Assembly (NCBI RefSeq): GCF_021130785.1
Contig: NC_060211.1
Location: 27,823,001-27,887,000, forward strand
Reading direction: 5' to 3'
DNA: 64,000 nucleotides
From: Homalodisca vitripennis
Lineage: Eukaryota > Arthropoda > Insecta > Hemiptera > Cicadellidae
Part shown: positions 27,401-42,400 of the stretch, piece by piece
How positions within the stretch are numbered: position 1 is the stretch's first letter
Layout: every line of letters starts with the position of its first letter
Made by a program: the position numbers and the translations under genes
The notes under the pieces: generated by a model
What the model was told of the DNA's origin: nothing
Database searches by the model: none
What the model saw: the letters and a program-made list of their open reading frames with translations, nothing else

Positions 27401-30400
27401 CAATCCAGTGCCATGTCAGATCAAAAAGCAGTTATTTTGTGGAAACCATTCCACACACACAGAGTATGGGTAATATTGGAATATGAACAGCTATAAATAT
27501 ATAGAACTAGCTGTTTCCTGCGGCTTCGCACGCTTTTCGTAAGCTTTGCCCGTGTATTTGCGCTTCTGGTTCAAGTGAATTATATTTCCAACGACGATGT
27601 AGAGTTTGTATTGTTGCCACGATCAAGAAAATCTGTCAAAAGTGTATGTTTATAGCCATTGTCTACGTACATGTACTTTATTATAAAGTGGTCTAACACT
27701 CAAGCTTTAAGTTCAACCAGAAATGTATTTTGAAGACAAATATACATCAAAGCTTAGCGCCTTCAAATAGTTTTTTGCTATTTAATATACTTAACAATTA
27801 ATATTGTTTAATATATTTATAGTCTCGTAATCGCAGTTTATAGTGTAGAGGCGCTTCAAAAACTTTTAACTTTTGCATTGCCGCCTGGTGCCTTATGCCG
27901 CGAGATACATAAATAGGCATAGCATATAAACCTTCTCCGTCAAAAATTACATTAATATACAAATTTTCATAATGATCGGTCAAATAGTTTACGATTCCAT
28001 AAAGGACAAACACACAAACATTAATTTATATATATATACTAGCGGGCCCGGCGCGCTTTGCTGCGCATTTCAATAATTTTTTGCAAAAGTTGCCCGCGGC
28101 TTCGCACGCAATTTCCCGTTGAAAACAGTACACTATATTCACTTATTCTTTTTCTATCACATTCTAAACATTGCTGAGATAATTGATAGTCGTTCCATCG
28201 TGAGCCTCTTGGGCGTATTATGAAGGTATGTACCATATTCCTGCCTCTATCTAGCTGTTACCCACGGCTTCGCACGCAAATCTTAAGAACCGAAGTCCTT
28301 ATATTACTTAGTAAATTTTTTTTTTTTACTATAATAAATTTTAGATTAAATTAGTTATATCTCCGATGCCACGATTGAGCTTGCTTTGTTGTCTCGATCG
28401 AGAGAATATGTACACACGGAGTTTTGAGAACCATACTTCTGTCAAAAAAAAAACAACTAAGGTTGATTTTATAACATTCTTTATATTTGTAGCCAACGTA
28501 AGATAGTAATTATGATATCTGCATTACTCTTCTGATCAAGCATGAGCATGGTTTATATTAAATAAATATTGCAGTTAAAGGTGAATTTTTACGTCAAATT
28601 TGAATTGTATTATCTGGATAGTAAAGTCTATGTTTAACAGTGATTGCAAAAACAGTTTAAACAAAATTTGTCGTTTCTCTTAAGCTTACTCTATGCTTTA
28701 AAACTATAAGTGTAATATATGTTTACAAAGAACAACTGATTAAAAATTTGAAAAGACGTTAACATATGTTTGCTGCAATGCATTTCTTATGGGTATTTCT
28801 GTAACCAGTGGGGCGGAATCCTGAATCGGGAAAGGGATGGGCATAGCTTATAAACCTTCTCCGTGGAAAAATACATATACGTACAAATTTTCATCATGAT
28901 CGGTCCAATAGTTCACGATTCCATAAAGGACAAACATACAAACATTCATTTTTATATAATATATAGATATATAGATATGGAGAACCATTCTAATGTATAA
29001 AAAAACAGTCAAATTTGTTTGAATTAAGTCCTAGTGGGAAAAAAAGTAAAGATAGCAATCAGCCGTGTAGTATTATATAAAAAAAACATTTTCTAGAGTG
29101 TAATACCTCAATCTACAAAGATTTTTTATATTCAAAAGAATAAGCTCATTTTATATTTTTCAACAACTATAAACAACATTGACAAAATTATATAAGCAAT
29201 TAAATAATGTTAAATTTTGTCGATATAAAAACGTTATAAATGTGTGATGTCAATGTAAAATTAAAAGAATACTACTATTTTGTTGTTTTTTTTTTTTACT
29301 TTTTTATACATAGCAACTATTAAAATCACTAAATAAAATTGTTTTAAAAACAATATATATACACAAAATGTACGTAGGATTATGAGAATAGTGTATGTTT
29401 AGTAACAAGTACTATTTGTAATATTCCTCATCATATTCTATATTCATGGACGGCCTACACGACATACAGAAGACTTCATTAATTCCATCCTACAGAACTG
29501 GCCTGTTTGAAAAGAAACCAAACTTTCAATCAATCTACTTCCTGTGGAGCCGAGGACAATGCTTAAAAAATGGCTTGTGGAGAGATAAATTTAAACGATG
29601 AACGAGTTCTTGGCTCCTTACTCAGCTTTAATTAACATCAAACATTAATTATTGAAATGTTTATTGACACCAATTCTGTACTCTGTGTTCAAGAATAAAG
29701 CCTTTTCATTCTGATGTACTCTTTCATATTTCAGATGAAATATACTTGGTGCAGTTCAAGGTCGACAAGAAATGGTACCGAGCGCAAGTGAAGGAAGTTA
29801 TGGAAGATAAGTGTGAAATATTCTATGTTGACTATGGGAACACTGAAACGGTGGATATCAAGAAGTGAGTATTTTATTTTATAGCCAAAACATTTAGGTA
29901 TTTATTGTATAGCATCTATTTATGACATTGAATTTATATTATATTAATTTATAATCTTGTTGGACCAGAAATTATCCTTAAATCCAGAGCTTTTGTTTCA
30001 GATGTAGTACAGTTTAAGTTTCCTTGATCGGTTTACTAACATACTAACAATAATGTTAGCACTATTGTTCCTTTGGTTAATTAAGTCTGTTGGGATTTAG
30101 CTCAGATCTGTTAAGGACGATGAGAATGAAGATAGAGAGATTGGCCTTACCTTCAATCTAATTAGGTTTAGGTCGGTTCTTTTTTTATTGGTTCTGATAG
30201 CAATTCAATTAATTGATTTTTTACAATTAATCACTTTATAATTGGAACACTCTACATAAAACTTGTTATATTATAAAAATAAATGTGATATAGAATTTTT
30301 TGTATCATTCTGTAAGGACCTAGTTACTTGCTTTAGATTTGATTAGAACAGTTTATAAGAAGTTATTACAAATTTATTGTTTCATTCTGTTACTTGCTTT

Positions 30401-33400
30401 AGATTTTTTTAACAGCTTATAAGACGTAATTAGTGTAATAGAGCTATAATGAATGCAATAAGTGCAACAAAATAATAATGTTTGGCTTTCTATCTCTTTA
30501 ACCATTACAAAATATGGTGAAATGATGAGCTGAAAGATGTGAGTTTTCTACAACAGTTTGTCCATTCGCATCCGTAATCATTGTCAGAAACCACATGGAT
30601 CATCTGATTTTTTATTAAATTTAACGTATACATTAGATTTATTTCATAAATATCTTTTCTTTTTTTCTTTTATTTATTTATTTTTTTATTCAACACTATG
30701 ATTGGTCAAAACCAATCTTTTCTCATAAAGGAATATAAAAATTAAATAATTTGAAAATGTTGTCATTTATAGCCAATTAGATGCTTAACACGTTCACTAC
30801 CACCATGTGAAGAAAAGTCGTATACCCATAGACCAGCCGGCTCAAATATGAGCCGCACGGTTTCTACCCGTGCACCGGCGTCCCAAATATGCGCCGCTCG
30901 GGGCACCTCAAATAGACTGACGTCCCATATTTGCGCCGCAGTTTGCATGCCACTATTATTGCCATGGAAATTCACTGGTCTATTTTAGAGACTTGATACT
31001 TTTGTATTGGTCTATGGGGATGTCTGGCTCACATGTGGGACGCTTGGTCTCTGGATATCTTAAAAATTACGTCCCGCACAGTTGATAAACTTGTTCATTG
31101 CAGCCTACACTGTTCTTGTTGTAAACCTCACACCACGGGCTTCTTTCTTCTGAACTAGGGTTAAGGTTAAGTTTTGTTAAATCTTTTTCCACCTGCTAGA
31201 CGTCTCCCTGTCGAACGGTGTCTACATTTTCTCAAGGCTTGCCACTAAAACAACCTACCTGAAGTTCAGGGACATCGTAATAAAAAAAATTACATTCAGA
31301 TAGAGCCCATGCCAAGGAATCCTCGCTCCAGCCACTCTTCACAGTCTGCCCATACTCCCGTGAAGCTGGAAAAGCGTCTGAGATGCCATGTTTGCAGAGA
31401 GAGAAACCAGAAGAGGAAGCAAACATTTTATACCTGCTCCGTCTGCAGAGACTCAAATAACAAACCGTTTGGCCTATGCATGCCAACTTGTTATAACCAG
31501 TGGCACAATAATTAGACTATGAATGTGTGAGCACTTAAATATAATGTAACGTGGTGGCACATTCTGAATATTTGTGTAAATTTAATAACTTATATAAATG
31601 TTCACTTATTTTGTAAGATAGTTATAAGATATGGGTTAACAGTCGTGTATTATGTCTTGTAGAGTAAAAAGAATCCCATTTGTGTTTTGGTACCACGAAA
31701 TAAATAAAATAAATACAATAAACTTTATATCTACTTTATTTTCTTATATTCTACTTTTTTAATTTCTAAAATTAAAATTATTGTAGGCCTATAGCCGAAT
31801 AAGATATGTATAATAATACATTAAATGAACCTATATTTATATGACTCTGTTGTTTGAGCTTTTGTACCATTAAAGAAAATACTCTCATAATAAGATATGC
31901 ATGTTTGATTGAAACTTACCCTAAAACCTACAGTAACTAGCAGCAAATAAATAGTGGCTCATATATGGGTCGCTTGGTCTATGTTAAGATTTTGATGCTA
32001 TGGACCGAGCGTCCCACATATGCGCCGCCGTAAAAATTACGCAAATCAGCAATATATGAAATAAGAACAATACAGACGTACATTTTAGGTTATTTTGTTG
32101 AATTATAGCTCAATTAACAATATTTTATCCTTGGTCTGTGGTTAGTCTCACACCAATTATTCTCGGTCTGTGTAGAACAACCACATTTTGTAACGTTGGT
32201 CTGTTACGGTGACCCGGGCGGCGCAAATATGCGCCGCCTGGTAGCGAACATGTTAATGGCAGAGCTTTAAACAGTTTCTCTATAAAAATTCTAATTGTGA
32301 AGTTATAAAGGATTAAATTATAATTTTGGATGGATTATAATTCATTGAGTAAAATCCATATATGATCATTTAAGTTTTCCACACACGTTCCATATATATC
32401 ATAGAGAGAGTATATTAAGTGTTGTGGAATTTGATATACATTTTAAAGATCTAGAAGATCAATAATACAAACAATCGCTACTTCAAGCATCAGCGATTTA
32501 TGCAAGTATGCCAATAATCATTATAGTGATGATTGGTGCTAAAGTGTTAAGACAAATGTAAAGAAACTATGAAGTAGAATTGCTCTCTATATTTTACTGT
32601 TCTGAAACAGATGACAAGCTACACTGAATCAGCAATAAATTAAAACTGAAAAGAAACAGATAAAACAAATCTCTGCACTAATTACTAGCTATTAGGCGTA
32701 ATGGAAACCAATTCTCCGCTAGATTGTATACGCATTAATAGACGAAAAATAATAACTCTCCCAACAATACAGGAAATAATGTTTGTGACAGGAGATCATG
32801 CAGAACGGTTAGGGTTATCGCTGGTGGCACATGCATGGTACACTCTCGAGGGTTATCGCTGGTGGCACATGCAGAATGGTTAGGGTTATCGCTGGTGGCA
32901 CATGCAGACACGGTTAGGGTTATCGCTGGTGGCACATGCATGGAATGGTTCGAGGGTTATCGCTGGTGGCACATGCAAAACGGTTAGGGTTATTGCTGGT
33001 GGCACATGCAGAACGGTTAGGGTTATCGCTGGTGGCACATGCATGGTACACTCTCGAGGGTTATCGCTGGTGGCACATGCATGGTACACTCTCGAGTAAT
33101 ACGCTGGTTCACTAAACAAAGGTTTAATTGAAACTTATCTTGACAATAACAAGTAAATATCAAACATTTTAATTTTTGAACATTTCTTTGGCCTGCAATA
33201 TTGCTTATGTTTGAATTAGGAATCTCAAAACCATGCTGACTAAAGTATAGTAATAAATAGTAAATGTTTTTTAAAGTAATGTTTGTGTTTCAGGCTACGT
33301 GATATCCCAGAAAGGTACAAGACGATCCCAGATCAAGCCATACACTGCAGCCTAGCTAACTGCGTTCCTGTGGGAGGAATGTGGAACGAAGAAGCTGTCA

Positions 33401-36400
33401 AGATCTTTGCCTCCATGTCAAATAAGTTAGTGCATCTTAATTTCCAAATAAGAAAGCACACTCTACAAATGTTCTTATAAATGAAATCGATATGGATTCC
33501 CAATTCATTTTTTAATTATTAGTTTTTTGTAATCTATTTTCTTTTTTCATAAATCCAAATAAATTAATTGATTATTTTCATGATTAAAATGCAGGTTATC
33601 AACCGAGAACCAATTTACTGCATTATTGAGTGTTGAATTTTTTATCACCTGTAAAGCTGAAATAGCTTGGTGCGTGGAAAGTTGTAGTGTTGTATCACTT
33701 GCATGTATACAATGTATAAATCACTTGGTTTAGCTGCAGTTCACATCCCTCTTGTACAACATCTGAAATATGAACTAGACTTAAATTCAACATCCACATT
33801 GAATCAACCCTTTCCACCTTAGCTACATTATTAGCATGTAGCTGTACCAGGCATTACATTGGATGGCAGATCATTGGCTGCCACAATAAAGAAAAACTGT
33901 CCAAGAACTAAGCCCTGCAGAAGACTCGTCTTTTTTTTCCTTTCCTGAGGGAAGAGGACAGTTTGTCCCCGCGCCTAGTCCTAAAAGGACCTTTGCGCCT
34001 CCCTTACTTTAATTTTGTGTCCTCAAAGACCGAGGCTTTTGCAAAAACCAATCAGATTTAAGGGCTCCTGTTCTCTAATGTCCTTGGGGCTGAGGAGATA
34101 TGCTCCCAGGTATCTTTTCCTAGTCTCTACAATGGCAGGACAATCTAACCAAATGTGCTCCGCTGACTCCTCCTCCTTTCCACAGAGTCTACATTCGTTA
34201 CTGACTAAGGCCTACCTTCAAAAAGTGCTTCCTCAGAGGGCCATGTCCTGTCAAAATTCCTAATATCAGTCTTATATCCTCCTTATTCTGGTCTAGGAGA
34301 GCTGTCCACCCTTTAGCGTAAGGAGAGATAAATAATTTGGATAGTCTTAAACCTGAGGCTCTACTCCAATTATTGTGTCTTGTCCTCTTTTCCCAATCTT
34401 TGACCAGAGCTTTAATGTTGGAGAAGGCTATCCCACTCGTCTTAATACAACTTAATTCTGAGTGTTTACTGTTGATTATTTTCAAGAGCACTATCAGCTA
34501 CAGGCACCCTTTCGTGAACAACCTGTATATTACAGGTCGAATAATTTAATAATATTATTACTAAAAGGTGTCCCAAATTTAATTTTTGGTCTTATTCAAT
34601 ATTTTACTGTTCCTCATTGCCTTTTATAGAAGTTTGTGGCGCACTAACATTTGTGCAGCGGACGACACATATCACTCATTCCATTGTATTTTAATATAGT
34701 GGGTGTGTGCCCTGTTTCATTTTATTTTAGTCTAATGATTTACTAAGGTGTAACAGTCAATTGTAATGTTACAGTGTAGAACTGTCCATGTTCGTGGTGA
34801 ATATCAACAGAACATCCAAGCTACATGAGGTCCACTTGCGCAGAGTCCAGGATCTCAATTGTTCCTTCGCAGATTCACTCATATTCCTGGGCTGTGCGGG
34901 CCAAACTGATGTTGTCAATTTGGAGGGCTTGTTTAAGGTCAGCTACACTTTCAATGTGCTTTTTAAAATCATTTGTGTCACATTTCCAGTTGTCTCAGAC
35001 AGCTATAAGCTCTTAATTATCGTCAAATTAAATATTTCTCATCGATAGTATGATATTAGAAGGAATTGCTGTAGAAATACTTTCTTTTTAAATTTTAATA
35101 AAACCTTTGATTATTTGGAAAGAGAAAACTTCTATTTAAAAATAATAAAAAGTGCCAGTAAGTGATTGTCAAACGAACTAAGAAAAAAATACAAGCCACA
35201 CATGAGATACATGTTGTTACATTTCTGAGTTCTTGAGATATTGGCATCACTGATCCACATTTTATCAATTCTTTGCAAGGGCAGAGTGGTATCAGTCAAA
35301 TCATGTTAATAATATTTTAGGGTTTTAGTTATTTGAATTGTTTTACCTGTCCATAATACCTTAGAGGACTCACAAAAAGGTATAATATTTAAAATTAGCA
35401 GTTCTTGTTAGGCCAAGTTAAGAAGTTAGATTAATAATATCAGTGTCATATGTTTCAGGATCCTTCCTCCAAGAAAGGGTTTTTCAAGGATATTGATATC
35501 CAAAAAGGTGACACTTTTGATGGTCAAGTCACTCACATCAATACACCAACAAATTTTTATTTACAAAGAGTAAGTTTCCAAGTGTGGTTTGTAAGTCATA
35601 AGGGTGATATTAACTTTGACATTTAGGTTTCAGTCAAATCAGTTACTTTTGTAACAGTACATGGGTTTCCAATCGAGTTATTTGTTATATTATAATATGA
35701 GATGAAAATATGCATAATTAAAAAAAATATTGAGTTATAAATTAGAAACGTTCAATCAAGTAATAACATCAGTCTTAACTTAATGTTAATAAATTTATGT
35801 CCAACATAATGCTAATTATAACTACAATCTGAACTGATGCTAATTAAAACATGTTTTTTATTTTTTTTTTTTTAATCTCTTTTAAGCCTCAGCTTCTGCT
35901 ATGTAGGCTGCGATGTTCACTGGTTTATTATTATTTTTTTCAAAGTCCACTGTTTCGTGTCTATACATGATTGGCCCTCCCCGGGATTTGAACCCGTGAT
36001 CTCTCAGTTAGAGAGTCGAGACTATAACCATTAGTCTACGGAGGAGGACTAAGACATGTTGATTTTAATGATGATAAAGAAGTTGTCAAGCATGATGCTT
36101 ACTGAAGACAGCTGAAGAACCAGTGCTGTTGTGAAACAATATTGAGTTTAACTTTTAACAAATGATGTTATTTTTGGTTGTAGAATTTATGGGAAATGTC
36201 ATATTTTAAAGATATTATTAATAATCATCCAAACACCTTTTAGTTTTCCTTTAATTTGTATACTTTTGAATATTTAATTGACAAATTACAAATAGGTTTA
36301 ATTTTGTATGAATTTCCAACAAAAACATTAAATAGCATTTTGATATGTATTTATTCTATCTTTTAAGTTCATATAAGAAATCAAGCGTAACTATTCTGTG

Positions 36401-39400
36401 ATGAAAAAAAATATGTGTGTAAAAGTGTTTGAAGTGTAAGATTGTTCTTATAGGCTTAAAATCAAGATGGTTGCAGTACAGCCGTCTCTTATGGATTGAT
36501 TTATTGTTCTCATTTTCTTTCCTTACAGTGCAGCTAAAAAAAATGTATCCCTAGAACTGACAGTTTATTTTTCTCTAATTGGTTGGCTGATTTTGATTTG
36601 ACTGTAAACCAATACTATTAATGTAGAGAATACTATTATTGATGTACAATGTAAATTTTTCTTGTAAGTCAAAGCTATAAAAAGTGGTTGTAAAACATAA
36701 GAAGGTAGCGAGGGTATACCTAGGAAGAAGGCATTACGAAACACTGCTGTGTTTACACAAAGAGTGAGTGGTGGTAATCAACAGAATATCCATTGATGCC
36801 AGTTTAGACATGCCATACACAACAGAATTTTGAGGGTTGCAACAGTTGATTGCCAATTTGTGGGTTAACGTCACGAGAGTCATGGTATTGTACAAATTTG
36901 TTCTATAAACAATTTTTTTTTAAATATAAAAACAATGGCTAATGTCCGGTATCATATTATACTTTCAAATCATCCATCGTCACTAACAAACTTTGAACAA
37001 AGGATAAATTTTTACTTTGCCACTTGTTTAAATCCAAGCGAACAATCTGGAACATTTTGATTTATACTTTGATGAAAAAAAAACAATTACATTTATTAAT
37101 TATTATAATGATTATGATGTGTTTCTAGTATTGAATTAGTCTGTATTTAGATGTTACCTATATTAACATGAACACTGTAGGTAACTATATGGATTTTTAT
37201 TTTAGACTGTAGCTATTGAAACTTTGGCTTTCCAGATTGCAGACGGAGGCAAGCTCCTCCTGCAGCAGATGACTGACCTGACTCTTGTATACTCTCACAT
37301 GGGGCCTCAAGAAAATGTCATCTACAACCCTACGCCAGGTAAAACAATCTTATTTTCTAACCAAAAACGCAGTACCAATTACAAAGCTAAATGCGTGTTA
37401 TCAATTTCAGAATACAGTGCCAACTAATTTTTTTATCAATCCATAATCTGTAGATTACAAACATTACCATGTTTCACGGATATTTATAATCATATCTTAA
37501 ACTTTCTTGTTTTTAAAAGATATTAAATAATATTTTCAGAATTCACATTTTTACACTGTATTAAATTAACTTGTGATATAACTAATTGACTAACTGTAGA
37601 CATGAAATCTAAATGAACTCACGAACGTATACTAAAGTTTGTTTCAGTGTATGTGAAATGAACTAAAAGGAAGACAACAACATAATCTGCCTTCATTTGA
37701 TTACTTAACATAACACATGTTATATGCTAATGACTTTATTTGTTTGTTTATTATGTTAACTTTAAGAGTTTCTTTTGGTATTAATAATAAAATTGTTAAC
37801 ATGCAGTTTAATAAAGCTATTTTCAGTTTTTGTTTTCACAGTTAACAATGCTTTGTTAAAATAAAATAAAATAAATAAATTATGTCTTTATTGAGCAGGT
37901 ATTCTTCAAAGTATAACTCTGATGTACAGGAAAATGATTGTCGTTAACTTTACAAATTTTAAAATAAAACATTAGCCTATTTTAATTATTCTAATATAAA
38001 AATAAAACATTTTAATATTTATATAACTACTAGCAGTTACAGCTAGTATTTTGTAGGATGGGTGGTCTACAAGGAGTTCTAAAAATAAACAGTAACCTAA
38101 GCATAGCTCAAAATGTATATAATGGGGTTGTTTGGCAAAGATTAATGATAGGGAAGAATCTGGTATAATTTTTATAATAGAAAGTTCTTATTTTTAGTTT
38201 ATTTAGGCATTGGACTTTACATGATATACATCTTACATTACACTTTACAACAACGTACATCTTGAGCTATGCTTACATTAATTTCTTTTGCCGAACTCCT
38301 TGTAGACCATCCTCCATTTGATGTGAAGAGTCAATAACTGTTATAAAAACTATTTTTTAAGTACAGTATTCATTTACTAAGTTTAACTTTCACAACTTGA
38401 GCCAGGACAAAAATATTAAACCACCTAGAACAGAACTTACATTGTAAATGTTTCAAACTTTAAACCAGCATAATTTTTTTAAGAGTGAACCTTTTCAGGT
38501 TTGATTTGCAGCATTGTACTCTACTAACAGAGACCTTTAATTTGATGTAATATTCGGCTTATGCTCTAATAAGATCTAATAAGAGGGATGGCCTGCAAGG
38601 AGTCAGGAGGCCATCCCTCTGACATGATAAAAAAATGGTAGTTGTTTCAAAAAGTAGATTTATAGGTGCAGTGATGATGTACCAAGTTTTATTGCTTTAC
38701 ATATAATCGTTTGAGAATTATCAAGCCTGTGTGGGATTTTTTTACACTGCGTGTGTGTGTATGTAATTATGTATATGTATATATAATTTCAATAAACATT
38801 GAATCGCAAAAAGTACTTGCTCCGCCGGGACTCGAACCCGGATCTCTCACTTGCCGGGTGAATGTGCTACCATTACACCACAGAGCCCTCACTTTTTACG
38901 ATTCAATTATTTTGTATTTGGCCGTATCTGTCACATATGTGTTTAAATAACTTAACTAACATATGATCGGAAGACCAAATACCTGTCAAATGACTTTTAT
39001 TTACATTAAATTTTTATAAATGGCAATAGCCTTATTTAATTTCAATAAACATTGAATCGCCAAAAGTACTTGCTCTGCCGAGACTCGAACCCGGATCTCT
39101 CACTTGCCGGGTGAATGTGCTACCATTACACCACAGAGCCCTCACTTTTTATGATTCAATTATTTTGTATTTGGCCGAATCTGTCACATATACATAATTA
39201 ATAATTGATCAGCTGACATGATACAGTAACAGCTGTTGATATTTCATTCAGACTGTTCAAAGTGCATTAAATGAAACAATTTAATGTTTAATGAAACAAA
39301 TTTTGTTTCAGTGTTTGTTTTCTTGCAATTAAATTTAAATAGACTAATTTAGAATTTGTTTGTTCTTGACTTTATTTAAATCAATTTTCCTGAATTAAAT

Positions 39401-42400
39401 TCTCTATAATTCTTTCAAGGATTTATGCATTTTTTATGCATTTAATGAAATGACAGCAACTTAAATGTAAACAACTTTGTTTTTTCACAGTAGTTTTTGT
39501 TTTTTTAAGCAAGTTATTTTACAAACTAAGGGGCTTACAGTTCTGGGAACTATTTTATTCAATTTTTCAGGTCAAACTTCATATGAAACAATCAAATGTT
39601 TGTCTTAATTACCGTTCTAATGGTTTCAGTTTTAATCTCCCAATTAGAAATCTGGTTGAAATCTTTCGCTAGCCTTATTTAGTTTAGTTGACAAAGCATT
39701 TCCAGACACATGTTTACCTTTCCTCTTGGATCACCCTGTATGTGCATACTTAGGACTGAGAAGCTCTATGTTTACGGTCTTTACATGAACAAAAGGTCTT
39801 AAAAGTGTCTATTCCCACAATTTAAATTCACTTGTGATCTAATTTATTTACAATGCAACACTTGAGTTTGTCTTGTTGGACTGGTTAAGAAGAAGAAAAA
39901 ATATATATGTAAGTTGGTTTTTAAGGCCTACTTGGTTTAAAATGCGTTTACTACCAGCCCATGTAATTTACTTCCGGTCCAAGATATTTCAAGTGCCATA
40001 ATTGAGTTTTCCTTTTCTTAACGATGTCTATTCTAACTGTTTAAATTCAATTTCCACAGATGAGTTTGCTTTGTTGTCCTGACCAAGAAAATATAATATC
40101 AATATGCAGGTCTCGGAAACCAACTTAGATTCAAAAGCATCTATTTCCGTTATCTAATGTGGAAAAGTGTAGATTGTTTAAATATGTGGGTGCAACGGAA
40201 TGGTTTGTTGTTTTATATTCAAGTTCTCTGTTAAATATTTCTTTTTAGCTTGTCCTAATGCATTGCAAGCTATATACAGTAAAACCAGAAGCATGCCTTG
40301 TTAATTTAGATACACATTCTTAGAATTATTCTTCACTGTTGTTAAATATTGTGGGTTTAAACACCTCCAATGTGACCATTTCTTGTAATTCTTTTTCTTA
40401 CTAAGAAGCACATGCGTCATATACTTGGTATAGTTTTCCCATCTAAACTTTCCTTGGTACTGCAATGCCGTTTCATGTTATACATGTGAGAGGATTATAG
40501 TAATTCACTTCTAAAAAACAATTGCAGGGATGATGGTAGCGGCCAAGTTCTCTGATGGAAGCTGGTACAGGGGTGTCATTCTCAGCATACCCAGATCTTG
40601 CCACATCGAGGTCCAGTATGTGGACTTTGGCAATGTAGAAACAGTCAACTGGAAGGATGTGCGGCTTCTGCTGCCGAAATTTCAAAAGATGTCAGCACAG
40701 GTATTTATCTGCCTCTCTACTAGTAATCACAAGCTGTATTTAAGTCTCAAGCCGTATTTGGAAAGGGCATAGCTTAAATTGGAAGGATGCACGTGCAGCT
40801 TCTGCTGCCGAAATTTCAAAAGATGTCAGCACAGGTATTTATGTCTCGCTACTAGTAACCTCAAGCTGTATTTAGGAAGGGTATATCTTAAAATAAAATG
40901 ATGTAAGCCTAAAAGATACAAAGTGGCAGCATATATAATGTGCATAATGACAAGTTCGGGTTTAGTAGTTTTAATATCCAGTCTTTGATGTTGCGAAAGG
41001 AACAACAATATACTGAAGTGACATGCCACTTCTACAACCTAAGTCTATGCAAGCCAAAGTTACACAAGATAACATACAGCACAGGTAATTCTGATCCTTT
41101 CTTCTGTGTCACAAAATGGCAACTATAGCCAAATTTTTACAAGATGATGACATAGGTGGTGATCTATATCTCTGCTGACAAGTTTTCTCAGGTTTTGTTC
41201 TATTGATGTCCAGTTTTGTACTTTGCCAAATGAAAGACTGTCTAATAGAGCCACATGTGGTAACTACAGCCAAAGTTTGCACACAACAACTGCGCGGTGG
41301 TAGTCCACTGTTGTGTTCAACACGCTTGTCACCAGTCCATAGTACGATATTTACAACGCAACAGAAGGCACAGTGTATTTTGTGGTACGCAGAATTGAAA
41401 TCTATTGTTAGTGTGCATGTGTGCATCTATTTCGAGTTGCATGTCGAGATCAGAATTAGCGAGATAACTAAATAATTCGTCGCTGGTTTAATCAGTTTCA
41501 TGACACAGGAAGTGTTTTTAAAGAACATTCACAATAAAATTCTTAACTGGATTTTACACTTTTTGGCTTCAGCCATTATTAATCCCTTCCACTATCTAAT
41601 CATATTTTAAAGATATAGATAGCCTTAAGTTTCATTTTTTATTCCTGTTTAACGTATATTCATTTCATAACATTCACAATTTGATTGACTGTTGTTTAGT
41701 ATTGTAATATTGCACTGAATGTGGCTGCTGAATACTGCATAAAAAATGACCTTGTACTTAATGAGTCTAAGACAAAGCAGATTGTTCTGGGAAGAAACAG
41801 AGAGAAAGTCTCGGAACTCCCCAACATCACAGTGACCAGCGAAGTGAAGCATCTGGGGATCATCATAGATGAAAAGCTATCCTGGAATGGACACCTGGAT
41901 AGGCTTTGTCAAAGACTGAGCTCAGCCATCTTTGTAATAAGGAGGATTAAGACCATCAGCACTCAAGCAGCCAGCAAAATCGCATACTATGCACTGTTTG
42001 AGTCACACCTAAGGTACGGCATTGTGGTCTGGGGAGGTTCAACAGCAAGAAATATACAGCGTGTACTGATCCTACAAAAGAAAGCCATAAGAACAATATC
42101 TGGGCTAGGCACAAGAGACAGCTGTAGACAGGCTTTTAAGGACTTAGGGATCCTCACAGCACCCTCCCTTTATATCCTAGAGACAATACTTCATGCCTCT
42201 TCTCGAATCCTTCCAAGACACTATGATAGGCATGCTTACCAAACTAGAAATGCCACAAACTATACATTACCTCTACACAGGTCAGCACTCTATGAATCAA
42301 AGCCTACATACGCTGGAGCAAAATTTTTTAACAACCTCCCAGAAGCACTGAAGAGTATCAGCCGCAATCTGCTTAAGAAGAGACTGACAACCTGGTTGCT

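Noticed and set aside
32813..33000. Interstitial telomere repeats (TTAGG)
   Set aside because: ggttagggttat occurs once per some units within a longer minisatellite; no TTAGG run exists.
32735..33119. Open frames on both strands with repeated HACATSDNP / GLSLVAHAW peptides
   Set aside because: They only translate the minisatellite; simultaneous openness on both strands follows from the repeat.
38818..39139. Two functional tRNA genes
   Set aside because: Good stems and A/B boxes, but C33 replaces U33 and the sequence is part of a larger duplicated unit with flanking inverted repeats.
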